64,000 nt of DNA. Origin: Paraphysoderma sedebokerense (Eukaryota > Blastocladiomycota > Physodermatomycetes > Physodermatales > Physodermataceae). The DNA lies in the NCBI GenBank assembly GCA_025602915.1, contig JAHLJZ010000101.1:18090-82089 (forward strand), written 5' to 3'. This document shows, one piece after another, positions 35,360-50,595 of the stretch (its first letter is position 1; each line of letters opens with the position of its first letter). The notes under the pieces were generated by a model. The model worked only from the letters and a program-made list of their open reading frames with translations. It was not told where the DNA came from and ran no database searches. Position numbers and translations under genes: made by a program.

Positions 35360-36624
35360 GGCAAAGACGTTAAGCTTAATTTCAACGTCTATAATATTAT
35401 TGTATAAATATGTATGATGTAAAATGAGTTTAATTGTGATAAAAAAGCAGCAGTATACGACATAAAAATTTCCAAATGGTAGTTTCATAACTGCACGCGT
35501 GGGCCTCTCCGTGATGCGTCTACACTTGCGATGCAAACCCTCTGGTTTGAAATGAGTCGTATTTATCAGTATAGTCAGCATATCTAGTACAAGAAATTTA
35601 AAAAAGGAAATCGTCGCGTAAAGACGTCAGCATCCTTAGTTTGCCTCAAGTTATACAGTACAAAAGAATCTTCGAATCGCGCGATCTCAAATGAGGATAA
35701 TACAATATACAGCCATGTTTTAAACCGTAAGCCTGTATACATTCTTTGTAATTCTTTCGGATTATGTAGAATTATTCGTTTCGCTTTCCAACTATTGCAC
35801 TCTAGCGATTGAAAAGGACGTAACTCTAGTGTGCAGCAGACTGACGGATAAAAAACATATTTCGCTGCAGTTATATTTCATTCTGTAACAAATTTAAATA
35901 TTGGTAACATATAACTCTGAGCATATTAAGTACTATGTATTATTAATACACAGGAGAGACATGTATGCTTTAATCATGTAAATCAAGTCGATGCTGCATG
36001 TTTCTCCGCCATGACGTAGTTATAACTGATTCATAAAGGACTGATTGCCACAAATGACAAAGAACTAAAACCTGGAATTCTTCTTAATAGGTGTAAAGAG
36101 TCTGGACCTTTTTATTGCGTTCTTTAAACAATCTCAGGGTCCAAATGAACCGTGGAAATTAAGGAGTCGAGTCACTCGACGTGTGAGAAATTTCGAGCCA
36201 AATAGGGGTCGAGGGTGGCAATTTTTAGTAGGCGTACTGTGTGTACCGTAATCGATCGTTTAAATATATCGATACCGTTATCAAATTTTTCCATTTTATT
36301 TGAGTGAAGAATTAAATGTTGCAATATTCTTGTTATGTCTGCCTCTCCTTGCTTTACAGGTAAATATCCAACTGAGGATGTCAGTCGCCTTGGCTGAAAA
36401 GTGACGAACAGGTTGTCCTAAGGGGTAAGGGGAACACCTAATTGAAGTGAGCGGTTACTGGGCGGTTATTTTAGAGCAATTACTTGCGGCTACATCCTCG
36501 TCTCAAGTCTCTCAACAACGTATTCTTCCCCCTATAAAATATGTACGAGGTAGACCCGCAAACCTCATTTCCGTAGAGACATCCGCTATAGTCGACCAAT
36601 GGCCACTTGTCCAGTTACAACGCA

Positions 36625-36803
36625 ATATTATTTAACACTGGATAATTTTCCGCAGAATTGTTATTTTTTGTTTTACTTTTTTGTTTGGTTTTTGTTTCCC
36701 CGGAATGTGAATACCCATTGGGTGTTGGTTTTCCTTGTGTATCGTTTTTAGTCTGATGACTCGCGTTCGCCGGTATATCGGAATTATGAGTTTTAGTTCG
36801 CAT
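36625..36803 (-). pseudogene. Duplicated exon segment, copy B (gene fragment)
   Basis: Second copy of the first coding segment of the gene at 33676-35359. It begins exactly at the ATG (36803) and stays open through all 59 codons, with six amino-acid replacements (for example Lys to Glu, Gly to Ala). Similarity ends abruptly on both sides. No further exons follow it, so it is most simply a partial duplicate, though as an open start segment it could feed a new transcript. Confidence 0.8.
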
Positions 36804-37564
36804 ATGACGTCGTAAAAGGAATGGAAGGGGATATTTTTGGAAAATTCTTATAGATATTGAAACTCTGAATGAGTTCTAGTGCTATGGATGTGGAAAATGG
36901 TCTTGTCAATGGCCCAGTGCACAGGTCGCTCTAGCGGGCCGTCGCAGCATGAGGTTATCGAGTCAGGAAATGGAAGAACTATGTTTCCTTCGCTTCTGAA
37001 TTCGAATGTAATTACTGTCAATTTATTGGCAATAGTTTGTACGGATTGTGACTATTTTATATCCCGTAGTATTGCATATCGAACCGTCGGATTGTCACAA
37101 ATGGTGTAAATTTCAGAACAGACTCCGACGTCCTCAATAAGATAGTCCACTCTCATTTCTACTTCAAAATATACTTTTCTGCTTCAATGTTCTTTTACTG
37201 TAAGATTATACATTTTCTATAAATATCTCCTATTATTACTTGATCCCTATTCTGTTGCCCGACTGCGACATTTTCGACGGGCTGGAGTCGTTTCCGACGA
37301 TCTGGCCTGTCAAGCCGAAGTCCTGGAATATTCTGGGACTTATACATAGAAAATCGAAATTTCCACTAATTCTGAACGTGGAATTGAATTGAATAACCGG
37401 TGGCAATTCAGTCGCCACATTGTCGCCACATATATTTCAGTGAGGAATCTTTGAGGATTGAAATGGTGATGTAGGACGAAACACTTGAAAGGAAGAGAAT
37501 TGAAAGGGGCGTCCAATTATACCAGTTACTATATTGAGGAACTTACCGGTAGTGACATTGGGAC

Positions 37565-37573
37565 TATATAAAA
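37565..37573 (+). promoter_or_regulatory. TATA box of the orphan ORF
   Basis: TATATAAAA lies 65 bases upstream of the ATG at 37638, a typical spacing. It is the main reason to take the following small ORF seriously. Confidence 0.6.
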
Positions 37574-37637
37574 TGGAGATAACCCCGAAGCAAATGCCAG
37601 CGTTCCCTTGTTGGATATTAATTGAACTCCTCACATC

Positions 37638-38030
37638 ATGCAACAACCTGCCGACGGTCGATTAACTGTTTACTTCGCGCCTCAACGTCCCGCTGGCATG
37701 GCCACTGCCCCTCCCACCGAACCCCCTACCATATTGGATCGATTCTTTGATCAAGGAAATCATTATGAGCTTTATGAAAAAGCAGAAACTGCATGGTCAC
37801 GTGCTGATTGGTGGTTAAACGAAAGTAGAGAGAAAAATAGGTGGATTCTTCAGTGTCGCATTCCACGCAATAGTCAGATAAGTCAACAAGGAAGTACCTC
37901 GCCTCCCCACTCACTTGCCTTACGTTTGAAACGATTTTTCTTAGCACAGATACTAAACAAAGGATTGACATATGAAAATGTTAGTGGGGAAAATATCAGT
38001 GTCGTACAGCTCATCTGGCGTGATCACTGA
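37638..38030 (+). CDS. Orphan small protein, 130 residues
   Basis: Single-exon frame of 130 codons, the longest by far in a 3.9-kb gap. Family not recognised. The first 30 residues are Pro/Ala-rich (QRPAGMATAPPTEPP), then an aromatic, charged helix-like segment with several tryptophans (AWSRADWWLNESREKNRW), a Ser/Pro linker and a basic segment (LALRLKRFFLAQ). No signal peptide. Support comes from length, a balanced amino-acid composition and a well-spaced TATA box. A lineage-specific gene is the likeliest reading; a chance ORF is not excluded. Confidence 0.5.
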   Translation: MQQPADGRLTVYFAPQRPAGMATAPPTEPPTILDRFFDQGNHYELYEKAETAWSRADWWLNESREKNRWILQCRIPRNSQISQQGSTSPPHSLALRLKRFFLAQILNKGLTYENVSGENISVVQLIWRDH

Positions 38031-39245
38031 AGGAAGAATTTTGCAAATATCTGGTTGATATTGAATTAACATCTTAGGTTATTAGTTTACGCGTACTATA
38101 CATGCATATAAAATTGAATTTAGCTTGTAAAACGGGTACCAATAGATATTTACAATTAGCCATCCCGAAATTAAGTTTAATTTGAATGACTCTGTAGCTT
38201 GAAATCTCAGGACTTGAATAAATTGTCATTGATTGATTTGAGAATGTTGTACTTGCAACTCTGACTTTGTCATCAACTGGTATCAACCACTGGTGGCCTT
38301 CAAAGTCTTATTCGTGATCCATAGATCTGTTGCCAAACCTTCGAAGGAACGCTTGTGCCACTTTTCTGGATCGTTATTCAAATGCGGCGTAAAGGATCTT
38401 ACTCAAGTCTCCTGCCAACTAATTATAACCTTGCACAATCGAATAAAACAAGATATAAGGAAGAGGAATATGTTGAATTAATAGATGAAAGTTGTAGAGT
38501 AGGGTTGGAGAGTAGGGAAACACAAAGAGTACGAAGGGTTTGTGGAAGAAGATTTTGGAAGGATAGGAGTAAACACGAATCCACTTAATTTAAGGTGATT
38601 GTCGCTATAGATCTTCATAAAAGAACCTCTATGTGTCCCAGAATCTCTGTGTTTCCCTACTCTCCAACCTTCATCTATTGATTCAGCATCCTCCTCTTCT
38701 ATGAGGCTTAAGATATATTACAATGGAGGATTCGATATTGAACAGTAGTGTTTATGTTACACGTGAATCGTTACTAAGGATCTACACTAAGTGAATGAAT
38801 ACTAAGTACTTGGGACATGACACTCTACTGTCACGATCTTGCGAAAAATCTCTATTTTTAAGACTTCGTCGATTACAAACTGCCCACACAAAAGCACCTG
38901 TATATACAACTGACAAAAAGAAAGACGAATAATCTATTCCTTGAATGGAATTTGGTTTTGGTCTTATTTCAATGGAGTGAGAATGCAAGGTCGCCTCTAT
39001 CACTGCCAGGATATTGGTCGCCCGCGTCCTTCCCTTATAGATTGTATGCGGTGATTTGTAGTTTGAAAGTTGGTGGTTTTTAGGACAGTCAATGTAGAGT
39101 GAATGTATATTATATGTATTATATGTATATTTTTTGATCAGAATACTTGAAGAATGCCTTTAATGGAGAATTTTTGCAACCAGAATATTAATGATTTCCA
39201 TTCTTGTTATCAATTTCGCTTACTTCTCTAAACTTTTGATATTAT
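38031..39245. other. Intergenic region with an inverted repeat
   Basis: No gene is supported. The stretch holds an imperfect inverted repeat with arms near 38461-38530 and 38643-38699. A TATATTATATGTAT-type AT repeat lies at 39105-39130, in the 3' flank of the arginine gene. Confidence 0.5.
38461..38699. repeat. Inverted repeat, arms about 60 bp
   Basis: The left arm (about 38461-38530) and right arm (38643-38699) are reverse complements. The best-matched part is GGTTGGAGAGTAGGGAAACAC, flanked by AATAGATGAA and GAAGAGGA in the same order. The left arm has about 11 extra bases in the middle. The loop is about 110 bases. It could be a foldback element or the template of a hairpin RNA. Confidence 0.85.
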
Positions 39246-42105
<2,860 letters not shown>

Positions 42106-42652
42106 TCTTGGGGAGTTACTTTAAGAGAGCAAAATACTCTGAATGGCAATGTCTGTTAGAGTAGAAGCAATGACCGAATGTGAGAGAGTGGAATAGTGTG
42201 TGCGGAAATGGAAAATAAAGGAGCAATAATAATCGCAATGAATAATAATAATAATAAAGTAAAAGTTAGACTCGACGCTAATCAATTTTTTATTTTGTTT
42301 CAAAGTGACTCGAAAAGGGAATCCTCGGATCGCGTTGAATTTTTGCTTTGAATCTGACACAAATTTAATCTGATTGAAACTGATTGAAACTGATGGACTG
42401 AAGAATCTTTTACGATTATTATGAAATCAGCAACTCAGAATCTGCACCATCCCGCAATCATTTCCAAAATGCATCCAAAGTCGTTTTTGGCTCGTCGGAC
42501 TATTGTCCTGCCGCACAACAAGCCACTATAAAAAATTGCTTCACACAATTTAGAATAGGCATCCGCGGCGCATCGTTTTGCTTAAGACGGACAGATCTAT
42601 TTATAAATATGACCCCAGCATTCCACTGCTATACTATCCAGATACCAGCTTT
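42106..42652. promoter_or_regulatory. Bidirectional promoter region, 547 bp
   Basis: Separates divergent starts of the arginine gene (-) and the small secreted protein gene (+). TTATAAATA at 42601-42609 is 44 bases upstream of the + strand ATG. A run of AATAATAAT at 42238-42256 and a doubled CTGATTGAAA near 42370-42392 are the only repeats. Confidence 0.55.
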
Positions 42653-43353
42653 ATGCACTTTATCATGCTACCGTCTTTTGCACTTCTCCTTTTGCTTTTA
42701 GCACTTTCAATTCACTCCACCACAGCCGATGGCCTTTTTAACGACATTCGGTTAATTTCCTTGAACGGAAGGAATGAATCAGAAGCAAGACGAACTATTA
42801 CTTATCTGTCAGGTAGATATTCTAGAACCTCCATCGTCGCATAGAGTCTGTAACTGCAATAAAACTAACCATTATTCTCCAAATAAATTCATTTTAAATT
42901 CTTTAATAGCCGACGAAGGACTGGAAATTCAAGTGCGCAACAATCGGGAAGGATCGACGAAATTTCAAATTTCTGAACACAGATTCAGTTGCTCCGTCAC
43001 CATTGTCGAAGCCAGCGTCAATATCCCAATTACATTATTTTCAACATTCGATTGTCAAAGTATGTATCCCTTTTCCACTACTATAATTCTAATTCCGATA
43101 ATGTATCAAATCATGCGTATTCCGCACATAATGCGAGTAAGATACACTAACATGAAAAAAATTGAATTCTTCAGATAAGCTCAGTGCTACGGACGGACTC
43201 CTGCAAATTCCTCGAACTGCTATAAAATACACCAAAACTTCAAAACCCGTTATTCTTGCGGACACAAGCTACTACGTTACAGTCTCATTCTCCGACTTGA
43301 ACAGCCATTCCAACACTCTTCCCTTCGGCCCCTTTGAAATAAGGGCTCGATGA
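42653..43353 (+). CDS. Small secreted protein, 162 residues
   Basis: Three exons: 42653-42812, 42910-43059, 43175-43353. The N-terminus is a clear signal peptide: short polar start, hydrophobic core LPSFALLLLLLALSI and a likely cleavage after STTA or nearby. The mature part (about 135 residues) is rich in alternating hydrophobic residues (FSCSVTIVEASVNIPITLF, YYVTVSFSDL), suggesting a beta-sandwich. Two cysteines (in FSCSV and FDCQN) could form a disulphide. Family not recognised. A TATA box lies 44 bases upstream. A second in-frame ATG follows four codons later. An extracellular or wall-associated role is inferred only from the signal peptide. Confidence 0.75.
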
Positions 43354-43930
43354 GACGAAATAGAGGCATTATAAAAACATTAACTAAACATATCGCTCCC
43401 TAACAATGAAGCAGAATTCCTGGGTTTAGAACTTACTTGACGCAGTTAATTTATTAGATTGGAAAGTGTTTTTGTATTAAGATAGAGAATTTTATATTTA
43501 ATGTTGCATGTATAGGATACCACCAGTTTTTGTTTAAGCACGAACTTGTGGACTAAACCGTCGTGAAATGAAATATATACAATGTTTTCTAAGTTGTTCA
43601 GAAATATCGTGTGACAAAGTTAATAATCAACCACCCAGCTATCCAACTATCAATCTTGTCGCGCTCAAATAATAATATTCTGAGTTATCGCCACAGCTAC
43701 GGTGCCGGAGCATACAATTTTTACATATTAGAAAGTGAATATCTATTCATACTTGTACATATGAATTCACGAGCTATTTCATTCGAATACTGATTTATTC
43801 CAAGTTATTAGCATTGCTTCTCTCAACGTCACGTGATTCCCTTGCTCCTAGCAACGGCATTCTCAATCGTATCATCCACAGAGATAAATCGTAGACGTAC
43901 TTGAAGTCGAATTGAAAAGATTAGAGCAAG
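43354..43930. other. Intergenic region
   Basis: AT-rich 3' flank of the secreted protein gene and 5' flank of the nucleoporin gene. A CACGTGA motif occurs at 43831-43837. No gene is supported. Confidence 0.5.
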
Positions 43931-46900
43931 ATGTTGCATTCCGACAATCATGATCAGACGTCGTCTTCCAAAAATTATGTAAATCATCATTACTACTCCC
44001 TCTCGACGGTCCCCTTGCCGCAACCTCCCCATCCCTCAAATTCATCACAATCCGTCGTCAACATCCCGGCCCCAAAATCAGATTTCCATCGGCCTCTTGA
44101 TGATAACTTGAACAGCTTTATTCCCTTCGGTTCGGTATTTGATTTGGACGATTCCTCATGTATACACTTTCGCACTCAATCCCACAACACTGAACTCGTC
44201 CTGCAACGAATATACAAATACACGTCCGCCTCGTCTTCTTCTTCCGATAGATCACTTCTCAACACCGTGCCCACAACGATTCAAAAGATTCTCAAGTTCG
44301 AGCATGCTATTCTCCCCGATATACATTTCTTTCAAGATTCTAGAAACTTGAATCACATCGTTTGCACCTTGATCTCGGCGAATGGGGTGGCGTATAGATT
44401 TAATTGGTTCAAAAACGAGAGTTTATTCGAATCAATGACTGCAACCAATGTTTTGAATATGGTCCAATGTTTTCCGCTTGTTGGAAGGTTTAATCATTTG
44501 ATGGTTCCATTGTCGTGTTATTCTCCTCACCCCGACGCCATTCTTATTCCTTGTTCCGATGGAACGATTGTAAAGTGTTCCTTACCGTTCTACAACAATC
44601 TTGAATACTCTGCTGGTTTGTTATAGCTTCTAATATCTCCGCTTTATTTGTCGCTGTACATTATTCTTGCTTGGCGTGTCCTGGTCTTGACGCTGTGTCT
44701 GTCTACGAGACTTGGATTCGTTTTAACTTGCTTTATTTTCATTCTATTTAGACGACGTAGAAATCACCCTCTTATCTGCGCAAGGAAAATTCATAGATAA
44801 AATTATGAATTTATTTGGATCCTCGCATGTTCCGGAAATCAATAGAGTGCTTGGAATGACCTCCATTTATCTTGACTCTGAAGAATTTCTGATCGCGTTC
44901 TTTCAAGCTGGTGGAATTCGTGCATGGAGGAATAGTACTTATATTGATACAACTTTTGAATTTCCACTTCATCCAACTTCATCTGAAATTTCCAAAATAC
45001 GGAAAGTTCTCCCGTCAAACATCACTCAACGACACATGCGGATCTTTGGGTTAAAAACATATCAATTCCATGCTCATGCGTTATCACCCAATAATGTCGT
45101 AGAGTTCAACTTGGTAGTCTATGTTCCATCCGATGTCCCGAAGTTCTTCATTTACAAATGTGAAATTGACGGCTCAAGGAATTTATCGGCTGTACTCATC
45201 GATGAGCGATCGGTTTTGATCAGATCCGACGAACAGTTGATTGATTTTGGCATTTCGGAATCCACTCACGTATCAGAAGCATTATGGGTTACATTCAATC
45301 AACCCCGGGGTTATGCTGTCCGTTACAGTTATCTCAACCTGCTAGAATCTCGTTATTCCTCGACATATTCGCTGAATCAGAAATGGATCACGGTATACCA
45401 AGAGAAAGCCAAGAAAGTTTCAGAGTCAGAGATTCAGACGGGCATCATGGACGGAAAAGATGTGGCAGATATTTATCTCGACTTTGTCTTTTCATCATCT
45501 AATTCATCCAGTTTACAAACCTTTTCAAACGAAATGATCCGAAACGCTATCATCAATTTCGCATCACAATCTCAAAACCAAAGTTCTCAGTCATACAATA
45601 GCCAAGACGTCTTTTCTTCTGATCAAAATACTGTCTCCTACATCCCCTCGACTCGATCGGAATTGAAATCCTATATAATGGACTGTGTTTCGAGTTGCGT
45701 TAAACTCGAATTTGTCGGAAACTCAGATACCCTCCATTATCATAAATTCCAGAACGATATTCGGGCCACCTGGGATCGTTTTGTAGCGTACTTATTGGAA
45801 TCTTATTTTGAGTTATCTAAACCGTTATCGATCGTGATAAACTCAAACATGGATGAATCAATCATGATCGCTCAGCGTGGTTGTCTGTCTTTTCTGAAAA
45901 CTATGGAGTCAGTTGAAACGTTAAGGTTGGTCGAAAATGGGGTGATTGGAATCGGCGAATTGGAAAGCTCTTTAGGAAATGGAACGGGAAACGTCATGAA
46001 AAATGAAGCAGTCAAAACCGATATCAATTCTTTTGTCAATTTTTGTGCGGTACTTCAACAGATGGGTATATGTATGACTAATGAAGAGTTGATGACGTTT
46101 CTTGGTTCCAATCGTAATGATATCGTCGGTACGGTAGAAGACGAAGCAGAAATGTTGTTTACACGGTTTAGTTTTACAAGCCAGGATGTGTTTGGGTGGG
46201 AAAATTTGAAATTATCAGCGATGCAGTTTGATGATATTAAAGGATTCGTAGAACAAGTTGTCCGATTAATCATCGATACTGATCTGGAATCCTCTCAAAC
46301 TGGTGACTCTGAAATGATGGAACGGTCTAACCAAACAACCACCGTCCCGACCGAAATCACGACAACCTTGTTATTATCGACTCTTCAATCTTGCATTCAA
46401 AATCGTTTGCGAGTTGTCAATATCCTCATGGTCCTCACCTATTTCGTTATTTTAATTGATCGATACGAATTAGAAATTGGATTCACAAATGTGAAGCAGA
46501 CGTTAGACGATTTAAAAGAATTGTTTAGATGGTATTATTTCTTAGGAAGAGTGTTCAAAATTCAAGTTTGCGTTGAAAGTGGTAACGCCAATGTGGGCGT
46601 TCGAAAAATGGGCAAAGATGACACCAATTTATTATTAAGTAACCGAATGGAAGGGTTAAGTTTAACCGGTGGTAAACCCTCAAATCGATACGGCGGACAT
46701 GAACCCAATTTCGGAAACGAATACACTTCTGTGCTTTGGAACACTTTATTTGGACCTGTATCTACCGGGGTCAAATTGATTCCTCTCTCACCTTCCAATA
46801 TCGCGCAAACATCATGTCAATTATTATCTCTTCTGTCGTCGGTATCGTTTCATTCATCGTCTCAGAAGGCTCAATTGGGTATTCTTAAAAAACTAGTGAC

Positions 46901-49437
46901 TTATTTTGATTTGGCAATCGTCAACGAAAATGACGTGAGAGATTTGTTGGAGATGTGCGAATCCGAGTCGTGGGTTTGGTATCTCTGGGGACGATATTAC
47001 TTGGTTTTAAAAGAATTTGAAAAGGCAAAGGATTGTTTCGAGATGGCTGCCACTGGAATTTGTACGTCTCTACCAACACTTATATCCTGATGTCGGTAAT
47101 GCACTAACTTGATTTTGTCGACTGTTGTCAAACGCTACCAGCCGGACCGGGAATTGATACCCATCTTACGGATGACGTGAATCTCCTTCAAGTGCTTTCC
47201 ATCTCCCCAACGCCATCTGTTAACCCCTCTCCCCTTACCTCCTCATTCACAACGCCACTAAAACCATCTTCTGGATTCACTTCTGGTTCATCCTTCGGAA
47301 TTAACGTTAAAATGAATGATTTTTATTCAAATGTGATTACGTTGTTCGAGGAAAAAGGTTATAGTGAAGGAGTCATTGCTTTTGCCAAATATGCTCTTGA
47401 AAGCGTTGATTGCGAGGTTTGTCTTACCATCTCATTACTTCGTGATTGTTTGCATCGCCCCTCTAGATTTTGAGCTAATGTGCTTTGTTATTTTGGAACA
47501 GAATATTTCTTCCAAGCGTGAAGTTATGATTGATTTGTACCAGTTGATCTTTACACATTCGCTCCATATTCAAGATTACGATGGAGCTTATACCGCAATG
47601 ACTATGAACCCTGATCCAAATAGGTACCCGTTTCACACTCTTCCTATAGATGTATATTTCATCTAACTAAGGTCTCCGGCCCAATAGTCAAGAACGATGT
47701 CTTTCCTCTTTGGTTACTACTATGTGCCAACGATCTGCTTCGAATAAACTGGTCAAGTTTCCTTTTGTAGGGTTACAGTCTACATTCTCTAATGAATTGA
47801 GATTTAAAGCCAGAAATATGAAAAGTTTGGAACTGTTAGATCCTGAGGAGCCGAATTATTTCGATATCGGGTTTAATTGGTTCGTGGGAATGGGTGACTT
47901 CAGGAGTGGTATGTGTGACTTGTTTGACCTTCTGTCGTTTGTCATCGTAATAGCGTTATTTAATCAACCAAAATAGCTGCTCTGCTTTCGTATCAGTACG
48001 CCCGTAAATTGAATCATTTGTACGGAACGGAAACCTACGATTTTCACCCTATCGCAATCGCTCAGGCTACGGCATATTTAAAAGCTATTAATACTCTCGG
48101 TAGAGTGGATCCATCAAATCAATGGCTTGTGTTACCCGTCGCAAAGTTGGATTACGGCAAGGACATGAATGACGAAAATGTATGTCATTGTTGCACTTTT
48201 TTGAATTTGGATGATCGTTCAGGTTGTCTTTTAACATCTGAATGTGTGTATGCCCTGCAGAATCGGAAGAAATTACATTTCTTGTCGGAAATAGATGGAC
48301 GGGTTGGTATCATAAGTCTGAAAGATGTCAAGAAGGAGTACGCAATCGTGCTAGCAAGATTAGAACTGGAATCAGCTTATCCGGATATGACCTCTAGCAG
48401 TAAGTAAACTTTGACCCTCCTTTTTCAAATTCATAATTTTCTCTCAGCTCCTGTTACTGACATCGTTGTTTTCAGCACAAACCGATAATCCGAATGACGC
48501 CGCCGATGCAATGATATCATTGTACCTCGGTATTGCGAGAAAACTCTCAGTATCAAAATACTACGATAAAGCGATTTCCTTATCATTGTTGTTTGATCGT
48601 GATTTAAAAATTGTGTTTGATCATTTGGTTGCTACTTGTTTGCAAGTATCTAAACAAGCTGACAGGTTGGTAGAGTTGTTTTGGAAGGTCTTCATCATAC
48701 CTCGACGAGCTTACTCAACTTTCTCTCTTAATCTTTCTTTAAATTTGATTTCCGATCGTAATCAGCACTCTTGTGTACCTTTTCGCTTCCGAACATCGAT
48801 ATGGTAAAGGCTTAGCAGCCGAGAAGGCCGACCAAATGATTCAAAAATATCTGTCGATACATGACTCTGCGAAAACAAATTATCGATATCATTTTAACGT
48901 GCTAGAACGAATGGTCACGTTGGATAATAATTGGAAAATTCCGGTCTGGTTGAAGAATCATTTTATTAAGCATCACGCAGATGATTATATTAAGGTGATG
49001 TTGAAGCATAATGTTATGGAGGAGGCAGTCAAATTTGTTGTCGCCTATTTAGACCTGGTTCGTAAAACTTTTGTATTTCGCCAAATTGGCAAGTTACTAA
49101 GTTACGACTGGTTGAACTGACATATTACCTGTTGTTTTCTTCACAGAATAAACCTACACAAGAAACGTACATGATTAGGAATGCTTCATCTAAATGGTTA
49201 CCTTATTCTTTGTTAAATCAGCTACTAAAAATTTTGAAAGCTGAAATACAAGAGTTTGGATCTGAAAACCATGAAGATTCATCCTTCTCGAATGCCACAC
49301 AAAATACTGTGATACAAAGAAAGGCAAATCAGTTGAGGCAATGGCATAAAATGGTACAGAATCAGTTAGATAGATATTTTGCTGGTTTAAAAATGACGTG
49401 GGTGGAAATGGAAATGGAGAGAAAACGAGGAAGGTAG
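43931..49437 (+). CDS. NUP120: Nucleoporin Nup120/Nup160, Y-complex scaffold subunit
   Basis: Ten exons: 43931-44615, 44752-47061, 47142-47416, 47502-47623, 47688-47908, 47977-48179, 48261-48399, 48476-48665, 48766-49057, 49147-49437; 1575 residues, slightly longer than animal Nup160. The N-terminal half forms a beta-propeller-like region; the C-terminal half is helical and carries the family's best-known stretch, YFDIGFNWFVGMGDFRSAA followed by YQYARKL and AYLKAINTLGRVDPSNQW, close to Nup160 (YRxAAxxMYExxxRL). The protein is a structural member of the Y-shaped Nup84/Nup107 complex that coats the nuclear pore membrane. The last exons (LPYSLLNQLLK) match the Nup160 C-terminus. No frame break. 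Confidence 0.88.
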
Positions 49438-49847
49438 ATATAAATTGGGAAAAGCAGGATTTGTGTAGTGGCGAGAACGCAATATAGCTACTCAGCGCAT
49501 CAACTGGTGTATTTTACTGTAAATGTATTTTGATTCAAGAATTTTCGAAGAGGTAATGTGGCTGCAGAGACACTGCACGCCTACAAGTAATGCAAATACA
49601 AAGCTTTGAATTGTATGGAACGATCGCTGAACTGTCGATTTGCATGTATTCTATAATGTTGGAATTCAGAACCTGTATTTACCTACATTATGTCGAAAAA
49701 GCCTTGAAACCGATATTATGCCTTTGACAGTATAACATATCAACTTCGACACCGTTAATGTTGGTATTTTCTTGAGTTATCTAAGTCTCGTATGATTACC
49801 CAAAACGGAATCGTGGAAATTCTGCATTTCAAAGGTAACCACTCAAT
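49438..49847. other. Intergenic region, convergent 3' ends
   Basis: Lies between the stops of the nucleoporin gene (+) and the small coiled-coil gene (-). AT-rich, no gene or repeat seen. Confidence 0.5.
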
Positions 49848-50595
49848 TTATTTCAAACTTTGTAATTTTTCTTCCAATCTCTTAATCTCTCGTTCGAGAT
49901 CCTGAAATTGTGATAACTCTTTAGATATTTCTCTGCATTTCGCAAGATCAGCTAGCGACGTCAAGGTAGCCCCAAGATCAAAATGTATGTCGTTAGTATA
50001 CTTGATAATTGATAATAAACCACAATGATAATCTACCTTTGCTTTTTGCGTTTATCACACAATTGGTCACTCTCCGATCATATTCTCTCTGTTGATCGTC
50101 TATACAATCTGCTAAACACATTTTGTAATCGTACTAAGTTTGACAAGTAAATACGTTAGCTTTGACCTGAAACCTGAAGACTTGACTATTCTGCTCTGAA
50201 ATTAGGTACGATGTAACATTAACATTACCTCAGCTCCTGAATCTATCACATATTTGTAAACATATTGCCAGACGCCGTCTACTTTTTCTGATACAGAGCT
50301 AGACGCCATTCCCCTTTTTTCGCTCTCGCTTTCTTGATTGCGGAAATCGCAACGTTGCAGGCCATATGTCAGGGCAATAAAGTTCATACAAGCTAAACAG
50401 AAAGGTTACTTTTGAAATGTGCAAGAAATTTGCGATTATAAATGAAAAGAGGTTACCTGATATACATGATTCCTTGGAGGAAGGAGTGTACAGCTCTTTC
50501 GGAGTTGATTGCTTTTTCTGTTCCATCGTGGACCGCAATTCTGATAGTTTAGACGACAGGCTTTCCGTAAGTGAGGGGTGATTGTGGGACGTCAT
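49848..50595 (-). CDS. Small coiled-coil protein, about 166 residues
   Basis: Four exons: 50595-50457, 50392-50210, 50111-50037, 49951-49848. Family not recognised. The sequence begins polar (MTSHNHPSLTESLSSKLSEL), continues with a helical middle (VWQYVYKYVIDSGAEV) and a charged segment with two cysteines (PDCIDDQQREYDRRVTNC), and ends in a heptad-like helix (FQDLEREIKRLEEKLQSLK). The donor of exon 2 is uncertain: a GTAATG site at 50228 would break the phase, so the GTACCT site at 50209 was chosen. A subunit of a small complex is likely, but the role is unknown. Confidence 0.6.

Larger units (their letters stand above)
35360..37637. other. Intergenic region of 2.3 kb
   Basis: Apart from the duplicated exon segment (36625-36803) and a TATA box near the right end, nothing coding is supported. 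The 62-codon frame at 36447-36635 and the 76-codon frame at 36879-37109 resemble no family. The promoter of the acidic-tail gene must lie within the left part. Confidence 0.5.

Noticed and set aside
35360-35581. Upstream extension of the acidic-tail protein beyond ATG 35359
   Set aside because: The extra 74 residues are hydrophobic, unlike the following polar region, and the duplicated copy also begins exactly at the 35359 ATG.
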